From Auanema rhodensis (Eukaryota; Nematoda; Chromadorea; Rhabditida; Rhabditidae), in assembly GCA_964057225.1 (NCBI GenBank), contig OZ059896.1:8990001-9054000 (forward strand): a DNA stretch of 64,000 nt, given 5' to 3'. This document shows, one piece after another, positions 36,401 through 49,558 of this stretch; the stretch's first letter is position 1, and every line of letters begins with the position of its first letter. The notes below the pieces were generated by a model. The model searched no databases, was not told where the DNA came from, and was given only the letters and a program-made list of their open reading frames with translations. The position numbers and the translations under genes were made by a program.

Positions 36401-39400
36401 TGAAACAGATCGACGACGCCATCCACTGCCACACGTCTTTGTACACTAAAGAATATAGCTTATATGGTAATTTATGTTAAATTATTATGACAAAACCTTA
36501 TCCCAATCACCAGTTCTCCATCTTCCTAATGGAGGCTCACCCTGAGGGCACGGATCAAGTTTGCAAGACTTAACAGCTGCTGGTCGATGACTAACGTCAC
36601 AGTCAATTTCGGATACATTTTGCTTAGGGTTATAAGCAACACACTGCACAGTTCTACTCTGCTGAACATGTGATCCACAAGTAGCGGAACACTGAAAATA
36701 AATATTATTAAATGACCAAGCTTCAACTTGAACATACGGGCTTCCAAGGACCACTTCTCCAGTAAGCACATGCTTTGACCTGACAGCTCTGTTGATCATC
36801 TGGTTTTTCAATGTGTCGACAGTACTCATCAGGCAAGTCGCGCACTTGATCTCGACATTTAACCTGAAATAGTTTAGTGAATACACTTATTCATTATGAT
36901 TATGAACCAATCGCTTCTGATTTCCAGTATCACAGGTTGCAGAACATGGCGTCCAAGGACCGGTAGCCCATCGAATAGCGGGAACTTCAGATAGAGGGGC
37001 AATGTAAACCGGTTGAGTAAAGCAACTATCACGTTCACAAACTTTTTGAGCTCTTGGCTTATTCTTCTAAACCAATATTCAATATTATAACAATATATTA
37101 AACGAGTAAACCTTATCACATGAATGGTCATTAACTCGATCTCTTTGAGCACCAGATGCACAGAAAACTTCACGAGTCTGAACACCGGAACCACAACTGA
37201 CAGAGCATAATGTCCACGGTGTCATTTCCCAATTGGCACAAGGGACTAGGCTAAAAAAACATTTTGTAAACTTATTTTTAGAAGAAAAAAATTAAAATGT
37301 ATTAATACTATACCTGCATTGTTGAGTTCGTTCTGGAACCTTTGATTCACCACAGAAGGATTGATCTACTACCTGATCCCGATAAACACATTCAACTGAA
37401 CGTTGACGTGATCCAGTGCCGCACGATACAGAGCACTAAAAGGTTTGTTCGTGAGAAATTCTTTATTCTGCATTGAAATACCGATGACCAATCTCCTGAT
37501 CTCCAGAATGGACAAGGACCTTGATTACAAGGTTTGTGAGAAGATGGTCGATCACCAGCATGTTGACACTGTTCAGTTGGAACATCTTGGCCACGATGAT
37601 CAGCACAAGATACTCTACGTGTTGACCAACCATCTTGACAAGAAACCTGTGATAAATTATAATTATATTTTATATAAATATTGAAAGAAATACACTGCAT
37701 GTTGTCCAATCACCAATCTTCCAAGTAGGACATGATGGACGATTACATGGTTTCTGAACAATCCGTTCACGATAATTGCATTTTCCTGAAAAGTAATTAT
37801 ATAAAGGTTGTATTAATGCATAAGAAACATGATTGATCCTTTTAAACTTTACTTACCGTTATCTAATTGACGGTTTTCACGATCAACACATTTTGCTTCA
37901 CGAGTTTGTATTCCAACTCCACATGTTACAGAACAAGTAGACCATTGTCCAAATGACCAACTAGTACATAGATGTTCATTACATTTCTCACGATCCAACT
38001 ATAGAAAATGCGAATTATTAAAAATATTATTGTTTTGTGGAAAACCTTGGTTCCGCAACGACGTGGTTCAGTTTCCCGGTCAGCAGCATCGAGACACTGT
38101 GCATGTCGCATTCGAACACCACCATCGCAAGAGCGTGAACACTGAAAAATTTAAATTGAACGTATGTATAATTTAGAACTTGTTTGAATAGTATAAGAAA
38201 CTTACTTCTGACCAGTGACCATATACCCAACGTGGACATGCTTGCTGAACACAGTTTCGAGAAAGAGTTTCAGTTTGAAGACCACAATGCATATCATCTA
38301 TACGGCGCCCACGATCATCCAAACACGAAGCATTTCTAGTGGAAACACCAGATCCACATGTGACAGAGCACTAATAACAGTAATTGGAATAAGAAGATTA
38401 GACTATAACATACCGGAGTCCATTCTGTGTAAGCCCAACGTCTTCCAGAACAATCAATATAGCAAGTAGCTCGTTCAGATGGCCTTCTAAACGGCGTATT
38501 TGTCATTTTTACTATCTTTAAAGTATGAAAACATACGTATTACGATCACAATCGGATTCTCTTGCAGGCGATGTTCTTCTATTTGCATCAACACGAACGC
38601 ATAATACCCGAAGTCGCTTTTCACCGGCTCCACATTGGGCTGAGCATCGTGAAATATCTTCTGTGTGCCATCTAAATTTTTATTTTAATTCATTTCCATA
38701 GTTTGAATAACTAACTTGATAGTACAATCTATATTGCACATACGTGTATTTATTTCTGGTTTACGTGTTTTACAATTTCTTTCATTTGAAGGACGATTGG
38801 TCATAGCATCCACACATGTAAGCTCTTGACGTTGACTTCCTTGACAAACCTTGTCACATTCTGACCAGCGTTCACCGTGTCTCCAAAAGTATCCATGAAC
38901 TGGTGGACGTTGTTTATTCTCAACAGCTGTCATATATTCATAACTGATATCAGGAGGAAATAGATTTCCCACAGATAAAACATGAACATATATATCCGAT
39001 CTAAAATAAGAAATATTGTTTATATGCTATTGATGAATTCAAATAAACAAACTAACCTTATAGGGCCAGTTCCATTAATACGCTCAACAACGTTATCACT
39101 ACCAGAATATTCCAGAACTACATCTTGAATTGGAATATGTTGACGGAAGACACTGACTTGGAAGTGTCCGTTCAATAAGAATTCTCCATTTGCAGCTCGT
39201 AAAGCTAAAACAACGTATTCAATGAAATTATATGAATAAATAAATTTACAGAGATAGTTATCATCATCTTTTTGATTGTTGTATCCATGTTGTCGAATAT
39301 CAATATTTGCTGATCCAGCTGGAATTTTCATTACCTATAACCAATAAGTTAGATGAAGTCTTGTTTATGTATTATGAACCTCATTATAACCGAATGAGCC

Positions 39401-42400
39401 TCGTTCATTGTAAGTTCCTTTAACAACACGACAACTGGAATCGTCACCTCCACATATTCCACAACGATCACGCCGAACTGTTGATTGTAGGATATGATCA
39501 CAACCCGACTAATATATTTAATAATTAATATAATATATTAACTATTGATATAATTACCGTCATACATGTTCCATCAACGCAAATATCATCGCCATTACGA
39601 TCACATGGAGTTCCATCTGTTACCTATATTCATAAATTATATTCAATGAAATATATATATAGAAAATATTAACCTTGTCTCGTAGTAAATATGCTGCTGC
39701 TGTACCGCTTATTCTACAGTATAATTTACATCTTTCATTACTTGCAACTCCAGAGTATTTTGGAACCCAAACTGAGCTAGCTGATACGCCATGTATACCA
39801 ACGTCCTAAATATATTTGTCAGCAAACGTATGATGAATTCTTTGCTACCTTGTTATTGAATTCAGCACATTGAACTTCTCGAAAACCTGGTGTATCCCAT
39901 GGACATTCTTGTGTATTACACGATCTGTATTGTTCCCGAAGTCCAACACAATACTTTCCACCATTAGCTGGTCTGAAGTTATTGCATCAGAATCGAAATA
40001 AAGTCAAAAATGCAACAGAAGCGGAATTGATATCACCTTGGATTGTCACAGTCCCTCAATGCCTTTTGAATTCCTCCACCACATGTCCGGGTGCATGTTC
40101 CCCATGGCTGCCATTCTCCCCAACCTCCATCTGTCCGACTTCTGCGATCAGGCGACATGTCAACACACTCACCTCGATGGCAGTATTTCTTTAATAAAAT
40201 TATAATGTGATTATGAAAAAGTAAGGTAGTATACTGGTTGTTGATCGGATTTGTCGCAAGGAGTTCCATCAGCCCATGGCATATGTTGAGTTCTGCATCC
40301 CATCTGACTACCATAATATGTAGCGCACCATAATCGACGACAAGTTGGCTGAAGAAGAAGTCATTCCGAATTACGTCATTAAATAACAACTCTATACCAT
40401 ATATGGACAAAGTTCTGATTGAGGCCCAAAAACGAATTTGCATTGTTGATTCACATCATATTTCCGTCCTGGTGCAGGACTTTCAAATAGTTGTTCATAA
40501 TATTTTCGTTGAACTGGTTGATCGAATAAGCATTGAATTTGTCCTCGATTATTACTAAATATATAAAATATATTTAAATAAATAAAAGATAATAACATAC
40601 TCTAGGAATTTCTCTAGCATTCCACTACTACATTCGGACCAACTCCATGGATGTGTATTATATTCTAATGTTGGTGCCATAATATGATAATTACTTTTAG
40701 TAACATGCATGAATTGAGAGCATCTTCTTTCATCATCATGTGGAATATTAAAACTAAAATTGAAAAAAAATTATTATATAGTTAAGATAATATTTTGTAT
40801 ATAATCAACCGCTTCAACATGAATTTTTACGTTAAATAACTTTCACGTTAATTTCACATAAAGTATATTAATTAGCATATTATATAACGCATAAAGTTAA
40901 GATTATTATATATTTCAAAATAAAAATTAATATATTAACTTACATATGACCTAATTCGTGAGCAATTGTAAATGCAGCACTTAAACCATTATCTTCTATA
41001 ATTGCACAACTTTTTTGCCAATCACACATAGTTCCTAATTCAGCAAGACCAAGCGTATCACATTTTCCAGGAGCTCTATCAAAGAAGAAAACATTTTTTG
41101 TTCTAAGAAAATGGTAAATTACCTGCAAATATCTCCTCTGGTAAGAAGTATAGCAACGTCATGATGTGATGGACTTTCGTCACTTCGCTCATTGTATAAG
41201 CTTTGCCATCTGCAGAATCGTTGAAGAGTTTCCTGGGCATTTGATGATACAACAGGTCCTTGCTGAAGAATATTTTAAAATTATATTAAATATAATTGAG
41301 TAAAACTAACGTTTTCATGCTTTAATATTATAATTTTTACAACAACAACATTAATTGAAGCACGTAGAGATTGATGACGATATATGGATGCAACCTAATA
41401 ATTTCATAAATAATTTTATAAATATTTAATATATTAACTTACAGTTGAGAATAGAGTAAGAACATAATCTTCAAGATTATATCCATGATATTCATACATT
41501 TTAACATCAGTAACTACCATAACCTATAATATATAAATTAAATTTCAGAACTTATCTATATGTATATTTACCTCAACAAAGTGATCCCATGAATTAGCTG
41601 CCCGACGTGATCGGGGACTTCGGACTAAAAACTCATTATTCATAAAGAAAACATTCAAGTTAACATACTAGCAAGATCTTCCCAAAGTGGTTGTTCAGAA
41701 GTTGAGTTACTATGAAAAGACGGAATACTAGGATTCTCTTCTGCAGACGTTGAATTAGTATCATCAAACTGGTGACGGAATGTATGAGACCGAATCTGAT
41801 GAGCAACGTGACTTCGATGTCGGCTACTATCTTCTAAATTATAATAAAATATAATAAAAAATACAACTTATTCTTATTATATATATATATATATTAAGTT
41901 TAATGATAAATATCAAACCTGTTGTACTATTGTCGTCATGGATAATTGGTTCAACTGTATAGATGCCTTTATTGGGAATAGCAAGCAGACCAAACTGTAA
42001 AAACATTAATCATTTCGATTGCACTTTGATGTGTTTCATTTTCTAACTAGCTTTATCTGTCTATCGTTTTTGAGGAAAATGTGTCAAATTCAAAACAGCT
42101 GGATAGATTGAAGAAAAAAAAAGTTTAAATGATCATAGTATGCTTACTAGATATCGAAATCGAAAATCTTTCAGATATTTGCATCCAAATAATATTAAAG
42201 AATATAATTAATTAGAATGAAAATAAATATACTATATATACTATATATATAATATAAATTTAAATTTGGAAACATGTTATCAGTAGAATAAACAAAAAAA
42301 TGCAAAAAATTACCAATCCGTCATCGCTATCGCAAAGATTGACAATACTATGATCAGATGAACCGACGACACGTGCTCGATAGATACAATTTGGAGAAGC

Positions 42401-43270
42401 ACGTGATAATCGTGCTGTAACACTATCTTCTGTTTCGAAATATTGAACAAGTGGGACAATATCCGAATTAAGTATAGTTGGAATACTTCTGCAATTCCAT
42501 TATCCTTTCTTCATATTTTCATATTTTAAGCTTACTTATTGTGTGACGGAGCAAGTTGATGAAATCGATGTAAATGAATTTTATAGGATTGTCCATCAAG
42601 GGATCGTAATCTAAGATGACAGGCTTTATGACAGTCTCGGGCGACTCCTTTAACAGAAGCCTCTTGTCGACGATCTTCTGCTGTAATGTCAACGTGTCGC
42701 CGTCGTCGTCGACGCACGTAGTGGCGATCCACGGTGAACAACAAGCCATCTGATGGCGGTAATCCTGAACGTAAATAAAAATAAAAATGATATGATTAAT
42801 GAAATAAGAAGAAAAGAAACATATACTAAGTGTTTAGAGCTTAAAAGTTTATTTGTTCAAGGTTTCGTTCAAACAAGAATTCGTTTAAACAAAATTTAAT
42901 AATTTTTTCCACTTAAAAGTAATTTATATTGTTGTGTTAATTGATTTAATAGGTTTTCGATACGGAATAATCTCTATCTTAAGTCTTTCTTTTCTTAAAA
43001 TAAAAAAAAATGGTTCCGTTCTGCTATAGAATCAATATATTCATTGAAGTTACTTAATTTGAAATAAGATTTGTTTCAAAACTTACCAGAGTACTTGGAC
43101 CTGGTAACGGGTCGCACATGGTCGTTCACAGCTTTGACCTGTTTGTTATTAAATTTATTACTTGTAGATGTCTGTTCTTTGTTTTCAAACAAGAGACGTT
43201 TTGAAAATGTGATAAAGAGGAGGCTGAACAGTAAAATTGCCCCCAACACGATGGGGGAGCCGAAGCGCAT
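30453..43270 (-). CDS. gon-1: GON-1 type ADAMTS metalloprotease (ADAMTS9/20 family)
   Basis: Secreted zinc protease of the extracellular matrix, needed in C. elegans for gonad elongation. ATG 43270 opens [20 protein letters not shown], a signal peptide or anchor. The prodomain carries a polybasic VRRRRRR and the conserved [19 protein letters not shown] furin-like site precedes [10 protein letters not shown], where the catalytic domain begins. The zinc motif HELGHMFNIPHD (split by an intron at 40.76-40.94 kb) and the Met-turn NYHIMAPTL are intact. Then follow the disintegrin-like region (about 40.2-40.6 kb), the first TSP1 repeat ([18 protein letters not shown]), the Cys-rich and spacer regions (39.9-38.9 kb), about 17 further TSP1 repeats (38.95-32.2 kb) and the C-terminal GON domain (31.46-30.45 kb; CLPSTCQE through [14 protein letters not shown]). 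The stop is TAG at 30453. Domain order and about 18 TSP1 repeats match C. elegans GON-1. Most introns are short. The one at 33695-35955 is 2.26 kb, and reading through its donor gives an alternative end. Confidence 0.95.
31460..32143 (-). other. gon-1 intron before the GON domain
   Basis: A longer intron (about 680 nt) separates the last TSP1 repeat (TQTCFERNC) from the exon starting LPSTCQEI. It contains only AT-rich sequence that I can interpret. Confidence 0.6.
33695..35955 (-). other. Largest gon-1 intron, with possible retained 3' end
   Basis: The donor GTACGTCG directly follows WQTSAWSS, and the acceptor TTTATAG precedes [12 protein letters not shown], completing one TSP1 repeat. If the donor is ignored, translation continues 34 codons to TAA at 35851. 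The intron also holds a GT/GA microsatellite (about 35167-35224) and otherwise AT-rich sequence. Confidence 0.8.
35167..35224. repeat. (GT)n/(GA)n microsatellite in gon-1 intron
   Basis: A run of GT units followed by a short GA run, within the 2.26-kb intron. Confidence 0.85.
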
Positions 43271-43421
43271 ACCTGAAAATAATCCGAATAGTTTTTTATA
43301 ATTATATGATATTTGTCTGTACAAATTCTCTTAGAAGTCATTTTTTTGTGAAAAAAAATTATAATCGATGATGTGACGTAAAAAGTTTAATAAGAAAAAC
43401 TAAAATGAATAGAAAACAAAC

Positions 43422-43468
43422 CTTTGTTATAGGTACAACGATAGCACAACTGAGCGCCACCGCATACT
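43422..43468 (-). other. gon-1: Probable 5' UTR exon of gon-1 with an upstream ORF
   Basis: A 47-nt segment is bounded by a strong acceptor (TGTTTTCAG) and donor (AAAG before GTTTGT). The next acceptor, TATTTTCAG, lies two bases before the gon-1 ATG. The segment contains ATG at 43465 followed by RWRSVVLSLYL and a stop, a 12-codon upstream ORF. Read in the phase that joins to MRFGS it would instead encode VCGGAQLCYRCTYNKG, so an N-terminal extension cannot be excluded. Confidence 0.45.
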
Positions 43469-44112
43469 CTGAAAACAGAAAATATTTAAAATGTTTTTAT
43501 ATTTGAACATAAAATTAAAGATATAAGATATAATAAAAAATTTAAAAAATATAATTATAAAAGAATAAAGCTAATTAATAATTTTTCTATTAAGAAGGTT
43601 ATTATAAGTTTATATAATATTTCCTTCCTATTATATTATAAATCGAGCATTATTATCGAAATTATACTTAAGTTTGAAGCATGAACATCTTAGAGAGAAT
43701 ATGAATCAGAAGAAGAATCATTGATGTGAACGGAAATGAGAGTTCAGATAGGCTAAGGCTATAGCTAAACCACTTGATGTAGATAAAAGAATCGCCGATT
43801 AGACAAATGGCCTAATATAGCTTAGATGGGTAATTACGGTATAAAGACATTCCCTCATATTGATATTCATAAGGTTTAGTACCCATTAAACGTCTTAAGC
43901 GTGCCATGAACAATGAGCCGAACACTCGAGACGATACACTCAAAATCTGGATTCGGAAGAGATGGCACAGAATATTGAAGAAAAAGAAAAGTAAAAAAAA
44001 ATATTTTAAAGTGATCTCAAGATAAAAATATCAAGTTTAAAATAGTTCGGAAGTCATAAAAAACTAAACAATACTGAAAATAGAAAAAAAGGACAATCAA
44101 AGTTGAAAGCAA

Positions 44113-44215
44113 TACCTTCTTGTTCGGCTGCCTGCTTGATTGGGTGCTGATGTTCTTAAGCCTTATTATTTGGCTGATCGTCCCCAATGTCGTGTTTCGT
44201 CCTCAAAAATACAGG
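44113..44215 (-). other. gon-1: Possible first noncoding exon of gon-1
   Basis: A GC-richer block on the minus strand ends at a good donor (GAACAAGAAG before GTATTGCTTTC) and lies upstream of the 47-nt exon. No ATG-initiated frame continues through it. The left boundary (donor) is clearer than the right. Support is composition and splice site only. Confidence 0.25.
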
Positions 44216-46467
44216 AGAAGTGAAAAAAATGAATGAAATACAAATGTTTTAAGAACGAAATTTGTGAAAAAAAATGAAGAAAAGGCGAAACAGTATTGAG
44301 ATCACATAGACTGATTGAGCAGTCATATCATTTCAGTTTCCACGATATTTTGCAATGACAAGGAGGAAAATGTAATAATATTGAGAAGATCGAGTAAAGA
44401 TGTTGAGATCTTCTACATTTTAATTCAAAAAAAAAGTTTTAGTTGATATAGTAATGAAAAAGAGGGAAAATAAGACTGTTGGCAAGAAATTGTAACAAGA
44501 GAGATACTGCAAGAAGTACGACGAAAATAAGGAAAAGCTTGGAAAGGAAAAAACACAGATGGGCTACCCTCCCTAGGGTATCATGAAGAAGGAGACTACC
44601 GAGAGAAATACTGGACTACACGGTCAAGTAAATAAAGCGAAAAACAATTTTGTAAAGAAAAAGGAAAAAATATAACAAAATATGACATGTCTATATACAT
44701 ATACATGAAGTTTTATCAGATTGATAATTCCAAAATGAAAATAAAGTGAGAAATTTGTTCTAGCAAATGACAGATAGTGTGACGAAACTGACAGGTGAGT
44801 AGGACTTACTGTTATGGTTTCAACGGAAATATGAAAAATAAAAAGGAAAACGAATATGACACTGATTGCTTTGAAACAAAAAAAATGAATGTTGCGAAAA
44901 ATCCTAAACCAGAAAACGATAACTCTGTTCCAACGAACGAATGTGAACTGGTGTAGAGACAGTTTATCAGATCATTTCTTATTCTACTTTTTGTAGAAAA
45001 ACCATTCTCGTCACCGGATAGAAGAACCGGAAACACAAAACAGATGCCAATGAGGTTTGGGGTTAAGCGACAAAATGAACTTTAAAATCTTTTGGACATG
45101 ATATTTTCAGTAAGAAAGATAGATCAAAGTAGAGAGAGACGAGATCGGGAAGGAAAATGAATGTGGGGAGCAAATGAAGAATGGAACGGTTAGCAATCTC
45201 AATGGATAAAAGATGAGAGAAAGGCGAAAAGGATATCAGAAGAGGAAAGGAGGAGGTGAGGGAGGAGAAGTGAGTTTGTTGTTTCATTTGATAAAGTGAT
45301 TACGTCAAGTTGTTTGGAAGAAAACGAATAAAAAGAAGACAACTACCAGTTTCGTTTTTATATCTTTAAAGGTTTTCTGATGAACGAAACATCTATTAGA
45401 AGGTATAGAGGTTCATTACCCTTGTAGATGTTGGAGCAAAAAGGAAAACGAGAGGAAGGAAAGGCGAAAAAAAAAGAGAAAAATGGAGATGAAGTAGAGA
45501 TTATGAGATCTTGGAGAGAAAGAGGGAAGGGAGAGGGTGTGAGATTGAAAAAAAGAGAAGGGTCACCACAGAGACACAAAAAGAAGGAGAGAAACCACGG
45601 CCACCACAGATATTGAAATTCGTCTGCGTCATTACACATTTCTCGGGCCTTGAGCACAGCAAGAACGACACGATGCTTTGATTTCTTGTCGCGACACACA
45701 CGGACCTCAAAAACATATTTAAAACAATTGGAAAGGTTTTTCTCTTCATGGAAATTGAGATTCAAAAAAAACAACAAAAATGAAATTTTCAATAATCATA
45801 GTACGAAGTAGTAATAATAATAATAATAATAATAATAAATATAAAATATGTAAAATTAATAAATTAAAGTAAAATCATTTGAGCAAGAACATATAGAAAC
45901 TTTAATATATAACTATATGTATATATCTTTATATATATATTTATCTTTATAATGTGTATACAGAGAGTGAAACTTAATTAATTCCTTTCATAATTGACAT
46001 TTTGAATAATCAGACAAGAAGAATTAGTGAATGGAACTATTTCGTTTACAAAAGTTATCAAGCTATGCTAGAAGTAGTAGGTTTGAACATCAGTTCTGAT
46101 CTTTAACACAAAGAAAACGTAATGTTATTCAGAAAACCTTACAAAGTTGATAAGAGTATAATTCCTATCACAAATTAGATACAAAAATAATTTTTGATTA
46201 AAAGTTTAAACGAAATGAAAATGAAAATGAAATAGATAAATATAAAATATATATGTTTATTATAGATATAAATATATATATAGTTATATTAATAAAAGAA
46301 TTCTAGAAAATTTAGTTAATATAGTCAATTATACGTTGAAGTTCAAAATTTTCAATTTGATATTCTTGATATATGAAGCTTATCATTTAAATTAATCGAT
46401 AAACGATAATCAATTGTAGTAGAATGAAAATTGACAGTTTTGGAGATGTGAGTTAAGAATAATGTAG

Positions 46468-46513
46468 AGAAGAAGAAGAAGAAGAAGAAGAAGAAGAAGA
46501 AGAAGAAGAAGAT
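46468..46513. repeat. (GAA)n microsatellite
   Basis: About 15 GAA/AGA units; it creates a poly-phenylalanine frame on the minus strand. Confidence 0.95.
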
Positions 46514-49500
46514 GTAGAAGACGAGAATAACGATGAAGTAACGACGAATCAAAACATACAACAAATCAAAAGAAACTTGAAACATTGGATTGCTTACATT
46601 CATCTTCATATAAGACCAAAAAATATATATTCATAGATCATATCGTATAGTATAATGTATATAGTATTTTAGATAAAGTTCATGAATTATGTCAATTGTT
46701 GAAAGAGAAGCTTGAAAATTGAATACAGATTATCACAACGTGAATACACCTCTTCAATCATCATTTATCAAAACTAATGCAGATACATGAGATATCAGCT
46801 TTCAAAAGTTTCTTACATTTTGCCGACAAAATTCAAAAGAAAAAGGAAAAAAGAGTGTGAAGCTTAGCCTAATATTCGTTTTTCTCTTTCTCTCTCTATC
46901 TCATCATCTTCCCCACCTTTTTTTAGCTTTTCGAAACTGATTATACAGCAAAATGTTCTTAGTTCTGTCCCATTTTAATTGAAAATCATGTCAAAAGATG
47001 AAAAAAAATGTCTTTACCACAGCAAAAATTTATAGATGAATTGAGAGATAGATTGCTAATTGTAAAACTTGAATGATATTTCTTAAGTTTTTTGTTCATT
47101 TATAGTTTAGATATACAAATTACATTAATTAATAAATAAAATAAATAAATATATAAGTTTAATAAGATTATAAGTTCAATAGATAAATCTTTCTAATAAC
47201 ATTTTTAAACTTTAAACAGTAAATATGCAAAAAAAGAAATGTTCAACAACTATTGTTTCAAAATTGCCAATTTGTTTAGAACGGCATTGGCATCTTTCAA
47301 CTTTTTGATCACAAACAATGTCTGTGGAAACAGAAAAATTGTCTTAAAGAGGTGAGTATGCACAAACCTCCCACAACTATCTTGAATTACTGTTCAAACT
47401 TGTAAAAGAAAAACACAAATAAATAAATATAGAATTACTTTCTGTGGTTTAGTAGACACATGATGATTGGCAGTACAACAAGAATGAGAAGATTGTTGAA
47501 CACAGCTTGAGTAGTAAAATAAAAATTAAAAAACAAGAAAAATAATTTGGAACAATCATTATATAATAAATATATATAAAAAATATATTTATATATAAAT
47601 ATATAGTTAATTAAATACAAAATATTTAAATTAAGATCAAAGAAAAATAAATAATAATGAATGAATGTATGTAATTTGATGATCAAAAGTTCAAAGTTGA
47701 TAACATATAGTAATTAAGAAGATTAAGAAGAAGATGATAATAGATGTTATGATTAATAATAATAAAGATTAGAAATAAATATATATTTATTTATATGTTT
47801 TACATCAAAAAGTTCAATATATGTATCAAAACAACATAATATTGATGATGGACTGTTGACCGACGACTGTACAATGGCGTCAACAACATTTCAGAAAATT
47901 CAATGAGGATAAAGCTTTGACATGAAGATCAGAAAAACATAACGCAAACATAGTAAAACGTACAACAAGAGAGAAAGACCCCGAATTGAAGATCTGTTCT
48001 TTTTCATCTTCTTTTTCCATTTCTCTAGTTCTCTCTCATATATCTCATTGACTGTGATTCCATAGGCACTGGTCCTCCAACTACAAGGGATATGAAAAGA
48101 GAGGGAGGGGACTGAGAACTGAAAGCCGTAGTTGATCCAGAGGTCGCAACCTTCTTATTTTCTTGGCTATCACTACCTTTCCTTCTTTCGTTCTTATCTC
48201 TTCTATGTATATTATCTTTTTTGTTCTCTCCTTATCCCTCCTTTTATCTTATATCTTTTCAGTTTCAACAGCTTCTCCTTCTTCTTCATCTTCATTTCTT
48301 TTGTCATTCACTACGTTTCATATGAAACTCAGAGCAAAGAAAGCAATTTTCCCTATCGACAATCTCTCATTCTCCTGCTTTGTCTGCTTAGTTTCGTTTT
48401 GTCTCTGATAACCAACTGACATCAGACCCTTAGGCCTTGTTCGTATGTCCGTTGTCGGCAGCAAGAACTCAGCATCCACCATTTGCGTACTTTTTTTGTG
48501 AGAAATTGTTTTCATACATATCATGTGCTATTTTTTTGATTATATTTGTATAAATATAAACAAAATTCAGAAACGAACTCAGCATATTATAATAAACTTT
48601 GAATACTATATTATTGGAAAAAAAGTGTACAGCTAGCTTATCTGTCGCAGAGAAAGTATATATGTGTGTGTTTTTTTTTACAAAGAAAAAAATCTTAGAA
48701 CGAAAAGACATGGGAAAAACTGTGAAAAAAAATGAAACGAAGAGCTGAAGTGATATATCAGTTGGAGCTAGCTAGCTAGTACAACTGACCTGCAACTAAT
48801 ATCTTAAATAAACTTATATTACAATTTTTTTCAGAAATAAATAAATAATTATATTTTGTAATAGTAATAATAGAATTTTATAGAATTTTTGAAATAGAAT
48901 TTAGTAGGTATAATGAGAATATTAAAAGTAATTTGAATATGGCCTGATTTGAAAATTAGGTCGTAACTATCGTTCACAATGTGCTTCTCGAGGGATTAAA
49001 GCATTTTAACAAATCTTTTTCTATCGAGTCATCAAACAAAGAACAAATCCAAAAAAAGCCTAGTGTGACAAAAAAATAGATAAATCACAGTTCAAAGCGA
49101 TTGTTTCAAAAAAAGAGAAGAAGAGGAACAAATGAGAAGTGAAATAGACAACACTAAGCTGAAGTGGTTGAAAGCAAAAAGATAATACTGATTGAAAAGA
49201 AATGATTAAAATAAATTATTCAATGATACAACAACAATAATAATAATATTCTATATAAATTAACAGAATAATTGACCTTTTTATTATGAATAATCGAGTG
49301 TTAATGAGGGACAAAATCGAATAAATGTGGTTAAGAAGAAGGGTCATGATGAGGACGTTTGAGTTATCTGATCATTTAATCATCATGTACTGTTGAGAAG
49401 AATAGAAAATGGAACGAATATGTGTTAAGATGAGTAAAAGAAGATTAATTAAGAGAAACTAGCAATTAAGTGAGAAAGAATAGAAAAGTAAATGATGCGA

Positions 49501-49527
49501 AGATAAAATATATGAAGAGATATACAT

Positions 49528-49529
<2 letters not shown>

Positions 49530-49554
<25 letters not shown>
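49530..49554. repeat. (GA)n microsatellite
   Basis: About 12 GA units in the purine-rich region. Confidence 0.9.

Positions 49555-49558
<4 letters not shown>

Noticed and set aside
47435-47530. Hydrophobic minus-strand segment NLLILVVLPIIMCLLNH followed by CDQKVERCQC at 47.3 kb
   Set aside because: Looked like a signal peptide and cysteine exon pair, but every donor/acceptor choice gave a stop or wrong phase.
47960-48135. Open minus-strand frame of about 89 codons containing CDLWINYGFQFSV
   Set aside because: No start codon, no good splice sites, and length is within chance for this composition.
48769-48781. GCTAGCTAGCTAGT palindromic run
   Set aside because: Short tandem tetramer without other features.
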